Source: Saccharomyces uvarum
Taxonomy: Eukaryota > Ascomycota > Saccharomycetes > Saccharomycetales > Saccharomycetaceae
DNA: 64,000 nucleotides
Assembly (NCBI GenBank): GCA_947243795.1
Contig: OX365943.1
Coordinates: 744,001 to 808,000, forward strand
Direction of reading: 5' to 3'
This document shows positions 47,469-56,982 of the stretch, piece after piece (the stretch's first letter is position 1; the number at the start of each line of letters is the position of its first letter). The notes below the pieces were generated by a model. The model did no database searches, was not told where the DNA came from, and worked only from the letters and a program-made list of their open reading frames with translations. The position numbers and the translations under genes are program-made.

Positions 47469-47648
47469 TGATGAATAAAATGCATTGGTTTCTACTCACT
47501 ATAAATTATTAGCTATTTGACGCGACGCGTTATAATTTTTCATGAATTAGCTAACATATGGAAACATATATATACATAGTTATGAACAGCTTGAAGTATC
47601 GAATTGGAGAAAGCTATCAGAAAATCAAGAAAATCAGCCAATTCCAGT
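47221..47648 (+). promoter_or_regulatory. CTF4 promoter with MCB site, poly-C and (TA)n tracts
   Basis: A 428-bp spacer. An MCB box ACGCGT lies at 47525-47530, preceded by ACGCG (47520-47524), about 120 bp before the CTF4 ATG; CTF4 is a replication gene with a G1/S peak, so MBF control fits. Upstream lie a run of 20 cytosines (47407-47426) and a (TA)n tract (47437-47465). Confidence 0.7.
47407..47465. repeat. Poly-C run (20 C) next to a (TA)n tract
   Basis: Twenty unbroken C residues (47407-47426) followed after ten bases by 29 bases of TA repeat (47437-47465). Long C/G homopolymers are rare in AT-rich yeast DNA. The true length may differ, since such runs are prone to sequencing error. Confidence 0.9.
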
Positions 47649-50435
47649 ATGGTTTCAATCATTGATAAATTGGTTTTTGATCTTGGTGGCAAAACACTGG
47701 TTTCGCTGGCACCTGACAATAACACTTTGTGTGTAGCCAATAAAAATGGGTTAACCAAGATCCTGAAAACAAATAACCCAGAAGAGGAACCAGAGACTCT
47801 AGACTCTTCCAAGTCAGTGTCTTCAATTAGATGTTACTCTAATTCTGATTTTTTGATGACCACAATGCAAGGTGATGCACTAAAATATAACATCGACTCC
47901 ACTCAAGAAGAATTATTGGCTAGATTTGCTCTACCCCTACGCGATTGCTGCGTGATTCACTCCGGTAAGATGGGCGTATTTGGAGGAGATGACCTAGAGT
48001 TAGTTCTTTTAGAATTAGACGATGCTGCACATAAGAAGCATACCGTTAAAATCGACGAACAGATTTCTCAGATATCTTACAATTCACAAATGAATATTTT
48101 AGCCGTTTCGTTGATAAATGGAAAAGTCCAACTCTTTTCCCTAACATCCACTATACCAAATAAAGTCCATGAATTGAATGATTACATAGTCACCAATTCA
48201 TATGATGACACCCACAGAGATAAAATACTTTCGAATATGATGGATGATTTTGACAAAGACAGCGATAACGATCTGGATGAGGCAGTTGACTCAAGTGAAA
48301 ACAATGTCAATGATCCAGAATTTTGCGCTTCTAATAGAATTTGTACAAGAGTAGCTTGGCACCCAAAGGGCCTCCACTTTGCATTGCCATGTTCTGACGA
48401 TACAGTAAAAATTTTCACTATAAAAGATTATGCCTTGCAAAAGACGTTGACGTTAAATTACTCTTCAGCAAAGGCCCATTTTACGGACTTACAATTTGAT
48501 CCATTACGCGGGACTTACATCGCAGCGGTAGACTTAAATAATAAACTCACTGTATGGAATTGGGAGACCTCTGAAGTATACTACACTAAGGAGTTTAAAC
48601 GAAAGCTTACAAATTTTACCTGGAAAGTTCAACCGGATTCAAAAACTTTAGATATCGTTTTAGGTACATGGTCTGGCAGCATAGTCACTGTCCAAAATTT
48701 GGCTGAGTCTATTGTTTCAAATGAGGATTCTGTGAACGAATCTTCAACAAAGCAGGGCCTTTTCGTCGACTCTGATTCTGATTTGGAAAATCTAGAAGAA
48801 GATGGTGAGGCAAATAAGGATGACAAGTTATTTTCAGATATTGCTCAAGAAGCTAATTCAGAAGATGTGTTCACTCAAAACCATGATGACGACCAAAGTG
48901 GAATAAATGAAAAGAGAAAATACAATTTCGAAGATGAAGAAGACTTTATTGATGACGATGATGGGGCTGGTTATACCAGTGGCAAAAAACCGCATCATGA
49001 CCATCCTTATTCTAGAACACAAAAAAGTCATCCATTACCAACTATTTTGGCACACACAGCAAAATTCCGCTATAGGCCGTTTTCTCCAGCCGGAACACCA
49101 TTTGGATTTACTGACAGACGTTATTTAACCATGAATGAGGTTGGATACGTATCCACTGTCAAAAATAGTGAGCAATATAGCATAACAGTTTCTTTCTTTG
49201 ATGTTGGCCGTTTTCGCGAATATCATTTCGAAGATTTGTTTGGTTACGACTTATGTTTCTTGAATGAAAAGGGCACTTTATTCGGTCAGTCCAAGACTGG
49301 ACAGATACAATATAGGCCGCATGACACTATACACTCAAACTGGACCAAGATAATTCCTCTAAAATCTGGCGAGAGACTAACAAGTATTGCAGCTACCCCA
49401 GTTCGCATTGTTGTAGGTACTTCTTTAGGATATTTTAGAAGTTTTAATCAATTTGGTGTTCCATTTGCTATTGAAAAGACATCTCCAATTGTAGCGCTAA
49501 CCGCTCAAGATTACAGAATTTTCTCAGTGCACTATTCACAATTTCATGGACTTTCGTACTCATTGTTTGAACAAAGCCGCTCTATCACAAAATATTATCA
49601 AAGAGAGCGTCCACTTCCTATGAGTTTGCCAAACGTTAATCCCGGCGTGAAACAAGAAACTAATTTCGACTTCTACAGTTTTAATCCGATGGGTATAAAG
49701 AGTTTATTTTTTTCAAGCTATGGTGATCCATGTATTTTCGGCTATGACAACACATTGCTACTACTCTCTAAGTGGAGGTCATTCGAGGAAAGCAGATGGA
49801 TACCAGTTCTTGACAGTAACATGGAAATATGGAAAATGTCAGGGGGGAAGGAAGCTACAGATATACATGTATGGCCTTTGAGCTTGACATATGACACATT
49901 GAACTGTATTCTTGTCAAGGGTAAACATATATGGCCTGAATTTCCCCTTCCTTTGCCATCTGAGATGGAGATTAGAATGCCAGTCCTTGTAAAAAGTAAA
50001 CTACTGGAGGAAAAGAAAGCTCTGGTAAGCAAGAAGGATGAATTCAAAGACGATGTAGAAGAAAATGAAGGGGAAGATGATAAAGAAATACCGATTCCCA
50101 TTCCAATGGCTGCGGAAGAAGAATTTTTGCGTTCTAAAGTTTTGTCAGAATTGTTGACAGACACGCTTGAAAATGATGGTGAATTATACGGAAACGAAAA
50201 CGAGGTACTAGCGGCATTAAATGGTGCATACGACAAGGCTTTGCTACGCTTGTTTGCATCTGCATGCTCAGACCAAAATGTCGAAAAAGCCCTGTCGCTA
50301 GCGCATGAACTAAAACAAGATAGAGCACTTAATGCAGCTGCAAAGATATCAGAGAGAGCTGAACTAACTTCCCTAGTTAAACGGATAAATGATGTTAGGG
50401 AAGCCAGATATGAACAGCAGTTAAATAATGTGTAA
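47649..50435 (+). CDS. CTF4: Replisome hub Ctf4 (AND-1 family)
   Basis: A 928-residue protein (S. cerevisiae 927). Known role: trimeric adaptor linking the CMG helicase (through GINS) to Pol alpha-primase and to cohesion, Chl1, Dna2 and Tof2. Seen: N-terminal WD40 propeller at residues 1-370 (FHFA-type blades such as HPKGLHFALPCSDDTVKIF and GTYIAAVDLNNKLTVWNWE), an acidic linker at about 380-465 (DEEDFIDDDDGAGY), a second beta-propeller (SepB domain) at about 475-780, and a helical C-terminal bundle at about 830-920 that makes the trimer. The ATG at 47649 (MVSIIDKLVFD) matches the family; the frame is open upstream without a good ATG. Confidence 0.96.
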   Translation: MVSIIDKLVFDLGGKTLVSLAPDNNTLCVANKNGLTKILKTNNPEEEPETLDSSKSVSSIRCYSNSDFLMTTMQGDALKYNIDSTQEELLARFALPLRDCCVIHSGKMGVFGGDDLELVLLELDDAAHKKHTVKIDEQISQISYNSQMNILAVSLINGKVQLFSLTSTIPNKVHELNDYIVTNSYDDTHRDKILSNMMDDFDKDSDNDLDEAVDSSENNVNDPEFCASNRICTRVAWHPKGLHFALPCSDDTVKIFTIKDYALQKTLTLNYSSAKAHFTDLQFDPLRGTYIAAVDLNNKLTVWNWETSEVYYTKEFKRKLTNFTWKVQPDSKTLDIVLGTWSGSIVTVQNLAESIVSNEDSVNESSTKQGLFVDSDSDLENLEEDGEANKDDKLFSDIAQEANSEDVFTQNHDDDQSGINEKRKYNFEDEEDFIDDDDGAGYTSGKKPHHDHPYSRTQKSHPLPTILAHTAKFRYRPFSPAGTPFGFTDRRYLTMNEVGYVSTVKNSEQYSITVSFFDVGRFREYHFEDLFGYDLCFLNEKGTLFGQSKTGQIQYRPHDTIHSNWTKIIPLKSGERLTSIAATPVRIVVGTSLGYFRSFNQFGVPFAIEKTSPIVALTAQDYRIFSVHYSQFHGLSYSLFEQSRSITKYYQRERPLPMSLPNVNPGVKQETNFDFYSFNPMGIKSLFFSSYGDPCIFGYDNTLLLLSKWRSFEESRWIPVLDSNMEIWKMSGGKEATDIHVWPLSLTYDTLNCILVKGKHIWPEFPLPLPSEMEIRMPVLVKSKLLEEKKALVSKKDEFKDDVEENEGEDDKEIPIPIPMAAEEEFLRSKVLSELLTDTLENDGELYGNENEVLAALNGAYDKALLRLFASACSDQNVEKALSLAHELKQDRALNAAAKISERAELTSLVKRINDVREARYEQQLNNV

Positions 50436-50770
50436 CGTATATATACTTATATATATAAACGTTTTCAAAAACATATTTCTGCGCTGCAATTTTGAATCAT
50501 TTGAATGACAATTGTGTATTGATCTTGAATGCTAAGTGATTGAGAGAATACGTTGAACATGACCAAGAGTTTAAGTGACATCTTTGCGAATTTTCGCGAA
50601 AGGAAAAAGTGAAAAAATATGAAAAAAAAATTAGAGATGCCATTTTTTTGAGATGAGCTTTGAATAGTCGGTTTAACATCAAGTCTTGTGCGTCAAAGAT
50701 ATAAATAAGTATCAATCCAGAGGTTCCTGTCTTTTCTTTAGCATTTAAAATTTTATAGAGTCAAGGAAAG
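50436..50770. promoter_or_regulatory. RRP9 promoter with PAC-like and A-rich RRPE-like motifs
   Basis: A 335-bp spacer. GAGATGAGC at 50650-50658 resembles the PAC core, and A-rich stretches (GAAAAAAAAATTAG near 50620-50633) resemble RRPE, as expected for a ribosome biogenesis gene. Matches are partial. Confidence 0.4.
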
Positions 50771-52492
50771 ATGTCAGACGCTACCCAACAAAGAAAGAAG
50801 AAGAGATCCAGAGAAGAGGTTGATCGTTCAAGACCTGCAGTAGATGAAGAAATTACGGATCCATCCTCGAATGAAGATGAACAGCCAGAAATTACTGACG
50901 AAGAAGATGGATTGGAGTCTGAAGAAGAATTTGAGGGGGAAAATCCTGCTGATAAAAGAAGAAGACTGGCAAAACAATATTTAGAGAATCTGAAAAATGA
51001 AGCCAATGATATTTTAACCGAAAATGGAGATGATACAGAAGAAGCTCAGAAGTATATGAAGGAGAAATCTGTTGACCATTACAATAACTTTGATGCTGGT
51101 GATTTGGATAAGGATATCATCGCATCGAGATTGAAAGAAGATGTCGCTGAACAACAAGGACGAGTCTTTAGGCATTTTGCTGATAAACTTCTAATTTCAG
51201 AAGCGAAGAAAACCTTTACCAGAGTAGGAGAAAATAACCTTACCTGCATTAGTTGTTTTCAACCAGTCTTGAACAAGTTTACTTTTGAAGAATCATCCAA
51301 TGGTGATAAGAACAAGGGTAGACTATTTGCCTACACAGTTAGTAAAGACTTACAACTCACGAAATATGATATCACCGATTTCAATCAAAGGCCTAAAAAG
51401 TTAAAATATACCAAAGGTGGAGCTAGATACATACCTACAAATAAGCAAGAATATGAGAATACCGCAGAAGGCCACTATGATGAAATTTTAACCGTAGCAG
51501 CCTCGCCAGATGGGAAATACGTTGTTACAGGTGGAAGAGATAGAAAGTTGATTGTTTGGAGTACAGAATCTTTATCACCCGTCAAAGTGATTCCCACAAA
51601 GGACCGCCGAGGAGAAGTTTTATCCTTGGCTTTTAGAAAAAATTCTGATCAATTGTATGCATCCTGCGCTGATTTTAAGATAAGAACATACTCAATAAAC
51701 CAATTTTCCCAATTGGAAATTCTTTACGGACATCATGACATGGTAGAAGACATATCTGCTTTGGCAATGGAAAGATGTGTTACCGTTGGTGCTCGTGATA
51801 GAACTGCCATGCTTTGGAAAATTCCAGATGAAACCAGGTTGACATTTAGAGGTGGTGATGAACCTCAAAAACTACTAAGAAGATGGATGAAAGAAAACGC
51901 TAAGGAGAGAGAAGATGGTAAAGTTGAATATCCTGATGAGTCAGAAGCACCTTTGTTCTTCTGTGAAGGGAGTATTGACGTTGTGAGTATGGTGGATGAC
52001 TCTCATTTTATAACAGGCTCTGACAACGGTAGTATATGCCTATGGTCTCTGGCGAAAAAGAAGCCCATTTTCACTGAAAGGATTGCCCATGGCATTTTAC
52101 CCGAACCCTCTTTAAATGACATCTCAGGTGAAACTGACGAAGGTTTAAGAAAAAGACAGGTGCAAGGTAAGAAATTGCTGCAACCATTTTGGGTTACATC
52201 TCTATATGCTATACCATATTCGAACGTATTTGTATCAGGGTCATGGAATGGAACTTTGAAAGTTTGGAAGATTAGTGATAATCTAAGATCATTTGAGTTA
52301 CTGGGTGAACTATCCGGTTGTAAAGGTGTAGTGAGCAAGATTCAAGTTGTAGAAAGTGGTAAACATGGTAAAGAAAAGTTCCGTATTTTGGCTAGTGTAG
52401 CTAAAGAGCATAGGCTTGGTAGATGGGTTGCAAATGTTCCAGGTGCAAGAAATGGTATATATTCTGCTGTTATTGATCAAACAAGTTTTTAG
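50771..52492 (+). CDS. RRP9: U3 snoRNP WD40 protein Rrp9 (U3-55K)
   Basis: A 573-residue protein, the same length as S. cerevisiae Rrp9. It binds the B/C box of U3 snoRNA and is needed for early pre-18S rRNA cleavages. Seen: a basic then acidic N-terminus (residues 1-65; QRKKKRSREE, then DEEDGLESEEEFEG), a charged helical part at 65-130, and a WD40 propeller at about 150-570. Clear blades include YDEILTVAASPDGKYVVTGGRDRKLIVWS, GHHDMVEDISALAMERCVTVGARDRTAMLWK and DDSHFITGSDNGSICLWSLAKKK (shortened in part). It follows CTF4 on the same strand. Confidence 0.96.
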   Translation: MSDATQQRKKKRSREEVDRSRPAVDEEITDPSSNEDEQPEITDEEDGLESEEEFEGENPADKRRRLAKQYLENLKNEANDILTENGDDTEEAQKYMKEKSVDHYNNFDAGDLDKDIIASRLKEDVAEQQGRVFRHFADKLLISEAKKTFTRVGENNLTCISCFQPVLNKFTFEESSNGDKNKGRLFAYTVSKDLQLTKYDITDFNQRPKKLKYTKGGARYIPTNKQEYENTAEGHYDEILTVAASPDGKYVVTGGRDRKLIVWSTESLSPVKVIPTKDRRGEVLSLAFRKNSDQLYASCADFKIRTYSINQFSQLEILYGHHDMVEDISALAMERCVTVGARDRTAMLWKIPDETRLTFRGGDEPQKLLRRWMKENAKEREDGKVEYPDESEAPLFFCEGSIDVVSMVDDSHFITGSDNGSICLWSLAKKKPIFTERIAHGILPEPSLNDISGETDEGLRKRQVQGKKLLQPFWVTSLYAIPYSNVFVSGSWNGTLKVWKISDNLRSFELLGELSGCKGVVSKIQVVESGKHGKEKFRILASVAKEHRLGRWVANVPGARNGIYSAVIDQTSF

Positions 52493-53222
52493 ATTAACGA
52501 TATTGCTGTGCTTTTTCATGTACCCCCTTTTTACGCTCATAAAAATACAAACAGAAGTGCAGACCCTAAGATATAAACGTTTCAAGTATATAGAAATAAG
52601 CATATACAAATGAGATGTATCTTTTGTAAAATATAAAAAGAAAACTAATAGACATATTTAAGCCTTAGTTGTGATTTTTGGACTTAACCTCCCCTAGATT
52701 TCTTCTTGGCATTATAATTATTGAGCTTTAAAGTTGTGTGATGATCTTTGGGAGTCCATTAATTCTTGATGTTATAATATTACGTATATATATTATACTA
52801 GAGATTCTCCTCATGTATTTAGAAATCCACAAAGAGGAATCTGCAATTTTGCATTATGTTATAAATGATTCTTTTCCTCTTTTTATATGTTATCATTCAT
52901 TGACCCTATTACAATATCAATCCTTGCGCTTCAGCTTCCATTAATTTCGATGACAGTTTGAACCTAAATTTACTGCTCTTGTAATTTATGTCATCTTTTA
53001 ACACCGTATATAATGTAATAGATGGACAATAGTTGAATCTTGCTCCTACAATAATGAAGATTTACACAAGAGAGGCCATTTTAAAAACTAATGTTATATT
53101 GTTTAGGGGTAATGAAATAAGTCAGCTAGACGCCTATGCTTATTAAAACTATTTCGAATAAAGTTATTTTCTCTCATGACAATAAGTATGAACGGTGAAT
53201 TTTAGAATTCATCATTGGTTAC
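52493..53222. other. RRP9 3' region to tRNA-Asn
   Basis: A 730-bp gene-free stretch. It holds the RRP9 3' end, the delta-type LTR (52722-53050) and a further 172 bp of AT-rich DNA before tRNA-Asn. No other feature seen. Confidence 0.6.
52722..53050 (-). mobile_element. Delta-type solo LTR (Ty1/Ty2 family), about 329 bp
   Basis: Same family and orientation pattern as the LTR at 29045-29374, but visibly more diverged from it and from the copy at 62025. It lies 173 bp upstream of tRNA-Asn. A matching target duplication could not be found, consistent with an older insertion. Only the LTR remains. Confidence 0.88.
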
Positions 53223-53296
53223 GACTCCATGGCCAAGTTGGTTAAGGCGTGCGACTGTTAATCGCAAGATCGTGAGTTCAACCCTCACTGGGGTCG
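53223..53296 (+). tRNA. tRNA-Asn (anticodon GUU)
   Basis: GACTCCATGGCCAAGTTGG starts the gene; the acceptor GACTCCA pairs with TGGGGTC, box A is TGGCCAAGTTGG, the anticodon loop is CTGTTAA with GTT, box B is GAGTTCAACCCTC, and the discriminator is G. Length 74, no intron. A T-run (TTTATTTTTTTG) for Pol III termination follows at 53297-53308. Confidence 0.97.
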
Positions 53297-53507
53297 TTTA
53301 TTTTTTTGTTGTTATTTCTATAACACTTGCAAATATGTTTCAAACACAAGTGGAAGCTCTTTCAAAAAGAGAATAACGATGATTATAGGTTGAAATGTTT
53401 TTTTAAGTGTATGAAGAAATGCTGAATATAAAGTGAATAGTAAATAAAAGTCTCAAGTGTCGTAATACTTCCGTTAAATGCATTAGCTGTGAGTTAGAAA
53501 ATTTGAT

Positions 53508-54977
53508 CTATGCTTCTTTTGAATGCTGTAGATTAAGATGGTTAGTTTTTTCATTTTGGCCACTTACCGTGGCTGAAGATAGTGAAGAGTTTTGGCTGTC
53601 TTCAGTAGAATTTGTCTCAGGTGCAGCTTTTCCGCCGTTACAAGTGGTATGGAGGGCATCAGTGTCCACCCCCCATTGATAATAATCCCTTCTAACTTCC
53701 ACGTAATCGTAAGCGAACTCGCCGATTTGATCTTCGTCCAAACCCAGAGCTTCAGCTTCCTCCGTGACTCTTAGGTTCATGCCAGGGATTTTACCTAGTA
53801 CGAAGCAAATCAATGCTGTGACAACAGTACAATAACCGGCCACAGCAGCGATATATGCTATTTGGATGTACATTTGTTTCCAGTTGTGAGTTAACCAGCC
53901 ACCTTTATGCTCGGTGGTACCGTCCATCCCAATAACCCAATCTGCCGCAAATAACGCATTGAAAATCAGGCCCACTATACCGGCAATACCATGTTCTGCC
54001 AGTAAATCCAGGGAATCATCTACTTTTAGATAATACTTTATTTTCGTGGCGAAGTTACAGACAACACCGGCTACTATACCTTGAATCAAGGAACCATAGA
54101 GAGTGATACAGCCGGAGCTCGGAGTGGCCGCAACCAAACCGCAAATAATGCCTGAACACAACCCGACGGTAGACCATTTTTTCTCAGAACGATAATCTAA
54201 TAGACACCATGTCATCCCACCTGTGGTCGCGCTAATATTTGTATTCAAAAAGGCATAGACAGACCTCATATTTGGTGACAATGAGCTTGCTGCATTGAAA
54301 AGCAACCAACCGAACCAAAGAATACAAGTACCCAAGGTAACCATGGAGACGTTATGTGGTCTAAAATTGATTAAGAGATTTTCATTTCTTCTTCCTAAGA
54401 AATAGGAATAGATAAAACCGGCCACGGCGCTTAGAATCTCAATATTCCCACCACCAGCCCAATCCAAAACCCCCCATTGGAAGGCCCACCCACCGGGGGC
54501 CCAAACCCAATAGGTGATAGGGCAATAAACCAAAGTGGCAAAAACAAAAAGGAAAACCATATGTGGGAAAAGCTTACCTCTTTCCGCAGTGGCACCGGCT
54601 ATAATACTCAATGCTACACACATGAACATCATCTGGAAAACTGCATAAACCAATTCAGGATATGTAGAATCATCTGAGATTTTACCATAAACGTTTCTAA
54701 ACCCGAAAGAATCCAAATTCCCGATGAATTTATTATTTGGTGCGGTCTTGGAGAATGCTAGCGAATAGCCCCAAAAATACCATTGTAATATACCCACCAA
54801 GGTAGCCATTATTACCACCCAAATTAAAGCCAGAGCGGATTTTCTTCTTGCCAAACCGGAATAAAGGAAACCTAACCCCGGCACCATGAAGAAGACCAAG
54901 GCTGCCCCTAGAATCATGAAAGCAACCGTGGAACTATCATATGTTTCTGTCCATAAGTGTCCGTCTTGACGAGCCAT
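53508..54977 (-). CDS. MEP3: Ammonium transporter Mep3
   Basis: A 489-residue plasma-membrane ammonium transporter (Amt/Mep/Rh family), the same length as S. cerevisiae Mep3. It is the high-capacity, lower-affinity paralog of Mep1 and Mep2. Seen: eleven membrane helices, no cleaved signal, and the signature DWAGGGNIEILSAVAGF. Here the first of the two pore histidines is a glutamate, a known trait of the Mep1/Mep3 branch, while the second (AEHGIAGIVGLIFNALFA) is kept. The C-terminal tail (about 425-489) is cytosolic and Ser/Thr/Asn-rich, suited to phosphorylation. GATAAG boxes upstream suggest nitrogen catabolite control. Confidence 0.96.
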   Translation of the reverse strand: MARQDGHLWTETYDSSTVAFMILGAALVFFMVPGLGFLYSGLARRKSALALIWVVIMATLVGILQWYFWGYSLAFSKTAPNNKFIGNLDSFGFRNVYGKISDDSTYPELVYAVFQMMFMCVALSIIAGATAERGKLFPHMVFLFVFATLVYCPITYWVWAPGGWAFQWGVLDWAGGGNIEILSAVAGFIYSYFLGRRNENLLINFRPHNVSMVTLGTCILWFGWLLFNAASSLSPNMRSVYAFLNTNISATTGGMTWCLLDYRSEKKWSTVGLCSGIICGLVAATPSSGCITLYGSLIQGIVAGVVCNFATKIKYYLKVDDSLDLLAEHGIAGIVGLIFNALFAADWVIGMDGTTEHKGGWLTHNWKQMYIQIAYIAAVAGYCTVVTALICFVLGKIPGMNLRVTEEAEALGLDEDQIGEFAYDYVEVRRDYYQWGVDTDALHTTCNGGKAAPETNSTEDSQNSSLSSATVSGQNEKTNHLNLQHSKEA

Positions 54978-55676
54978 GTGGACTCTATCTAAATTTTTCT
55001 ATGGTACCTCTAAAAAGAAAAAGACCTTCGATAATATCTTATATCCCGCCTTTTACAAAACAAATTTTAAAAGTGATTGGACCCTTAATTAGCCTGCATT
55101 GGTTGCAATAGACAACCGAAGAACCAAAAGAGAGAAGAAGCGACCGAAAGCAAGCGGCTGTCAGATTTGAAAGAATGAAACTTTATTTTACAAAAGAGGA
55201 GGGAAAAAGATATCTGTCAAACTGCTGCGTTAAGATGCGATAAGGCAAGCAGTAAAGGGGGTGTGCTGCATATCGAGCATATCTAACCTGCCCAAAGATT
55301 GGAACTTATCTGAATATATATAATCATCGAATATATACTAATCCACCAGCCCTGACTAAAAAACTCCAAGCAACGTCAAAAGTGAGAAAAACCCTCGAGA
55401 TGCAAAAGTAAACTGAAAAATGCGAAATAACGCGCTCGCCTTATCACGGGCAAACCAGCTGCGAGCGATAAGCGCTTTGGCCTCGATAAGGTGGAGATGG
55501 ACTTCCGCTGGCGCTGGCGCCACGGCGCGGTTTGCCGGAACCGGAACTTTTCGAGTGGGGGTGAGGCGTGGGTAGAGGAAGTGTCAGTAAATTGAAGCGA
55601 CAGGGTGGCCTGTTGGTTTGCTCTCTCCGTGTCTTACGTTTCGGTTATATGTCATACATACAGTTAGACGGATATT

Positions 55677-55712
<36 letters not shown>

Positions 55713-55741
55713 TATGCGTGTGTGTGTGACCACACGGCGTT
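54978..55741 (-). promoter_or_regulatory. MEP3 promoter with GATAAG boxes
   Basis: A 764-bp spacer between MEP3 and LOA1 (both minus strand). GATAAG occurs at 55239-55244, 55467-55472 and 55485-55490, and its reverse CTTATC at 55440-55445. These lie 260-515 bp before the MEP3 ATG. GATA factors Gln3 and Gat1 activate MEP genes on poor nitrogen sources, so the cluster fits. A (TA)n tract closes the region near the LOA1 3' end. Confidence 0.75.
55679..55709. repeat. (TA)n microsatellite
   Basis: About 31 bases of unbroken TA repeat, followed by a short GT run (55716-55727), just beyond the LOA1 stop codon. Likely length-variable. Confidence 0.9.
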
Positions 55742-56644
55742 TCAGGTTCTCTTCTTGCGTTGGTCAGTGGTAAATTCCTTCACAAACTTCCTTTTGGATT
55801 CTACGTCCAGTTTGCGTGACACTAGTTTGTATTTGTCGCCACCATTTAGCGCGATACGCAATTCCTCTAGATCGTTCGAAACTACTTGCGGCTCATTGAT
55901 CTTACATTTCACATGGACTCCCTTGTTCAACAGCCTCGACAAATATTCTGTGTTTGAGATGGGCAAGGTTGTTATGGCAGTTTTATTGGTCTTGATCTGG
56001 ATGGTCTGCAGCTCGAATTTTTTATCTTTGGCCATCGCAGGGGTCATTGTGGCGAGTGACGGATCAATGAACTCCTTTAATTTTCTTCCGCTTATGCTGA
56101 AAGGTAAAACACTCTTACCATTGCACGAGGTCCCCTCGGCGAACATAAAATTTACAGTGTTTCTCAATTGGCCTAGTTCGGCAACTTCATGACCGTGAAG
56201 CTTGATGTCCAACCCACCTGCTAGGATGAAATCAAAGAATCCCTTCACAGAAACTTTGTATACGATATCGTTGGATGGCACTAACAGCGACACGGGTCCC
56301 TGTGCTAACAGCACTGCCGACAGGGCTTCCAAGGGTGAAGTACAGTTGCAAATATAGAGTTTTCCCTTCTGTGGGTAATGTTTGGATTTTTCTACATCTC
56401 GTTTCTTGATTCCCTGTACACTTACCTCTTCCTTCCAACTGAATACGAGCTTTAATATTAAACCGAGCAGCACATTCTGCTTGGTGAAGCTATATATTAG
56501 AATCAATGGTAGCGCAATGACAGTCTTCAGGGCCAGTAAGACCATCGAACACGCTGTCGCCATCGAACTGGGCTTCCGGATTGTGTTTGGTAAAAACGGA
56601 GCTATCCCCGTACCATTATCTCTCCAAGCAGTATATTTTTCCAT
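55742..56644 (-). CDS. LOA1: Lysophosphatidic acid acyltransferase Loa1 (Vps66)
   Basis: A 300-residue ER and lipid-droplet enzyme, the same length as S. cerevisiae Loa1/Vps66. Known role: transfers oleate from oleoyl-CoA to lysophosphatidic acid, feeding triacylglycerol and lipid droplets; first found as a vacuolar-sorting mutant. Seen: an N-terminal hydrophobic region at about 28-75 (MATACSMVLLALKTVIALPLILIYSF...LLGLILKLVF), then the PlsC-like region with CNCTSPLEALSAVLLAQGPVSLLVPSND and FAEGTSCNGKSVLPF, which corresponds to the EGT block of acyltransferases. The HX4D histidine of the first block is replaced by CNCTSPLE, a known divergent feature of this family as far as I recall. Divergent from TAZ1. 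Confidence 0.93.
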   Translation of the reverse strand: MEKYTAWRDNGTGIAPFLPNTIRKPSSMATACSMVLLALKTVIALPLILIYSFTKQNVLLGLILKLVFSWKEEVSVQGIKKRDVEKSKHYPQKGKLYICNCTSPLEALSAVLLAQGPVSLLVPSNDIVYKVSVKGFFDFILAGGLDIKLHGHEVAELGQLRNTVNFMFAEGTSCNGKSVLPFSISGRKLKEFIDPSLATMTPAMAKDKKFELQTIQIKTNKTAITTLPISNTEYLSRLLNKGVHVKCKINEPQVVSNDLEELRIALNGGDKYKLVSRKLDVESKRKFVKEFTTDQRKKRT

Positions 56645-56982
56645 TCTCCTTGTATGGTCTCACTCACACTCTCTAGACTGTATTCCATACACGCTGGATC
56701 TACGTATTCTTTCATTATTTACCTCCGGTCAAAGCAGAGGTTGCCCTTGGCTTTTTCTTTTTTTTTGAAGTAGCTTTTTTTTCTTGCGAGTTTATCCAGA
56801 TCCGAATATCGGACCTAAAACCAAAACATCTTTTTTGTAATATGACTTAAGGATAGTAACCTTAAGTGTATGCACGATAAATAATTAAAGACAATACAAC
56901 CGTTGCGAAGCTAGTACTATCATATTATCTCGTGTTTACCGAATACGTGCTTTACAATCCGGAAAGTAAACTTTTTTAACAA
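56645..56982. other. LOA1/TAZ1 divergent promoter
   Basis: A 338-bp spacer between two acyltransferase genes. T-runs (56757-56765 and 56775-56781) and AT-rich DNA are visible; no firm factor site was recognised. Confidence 0.45.
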
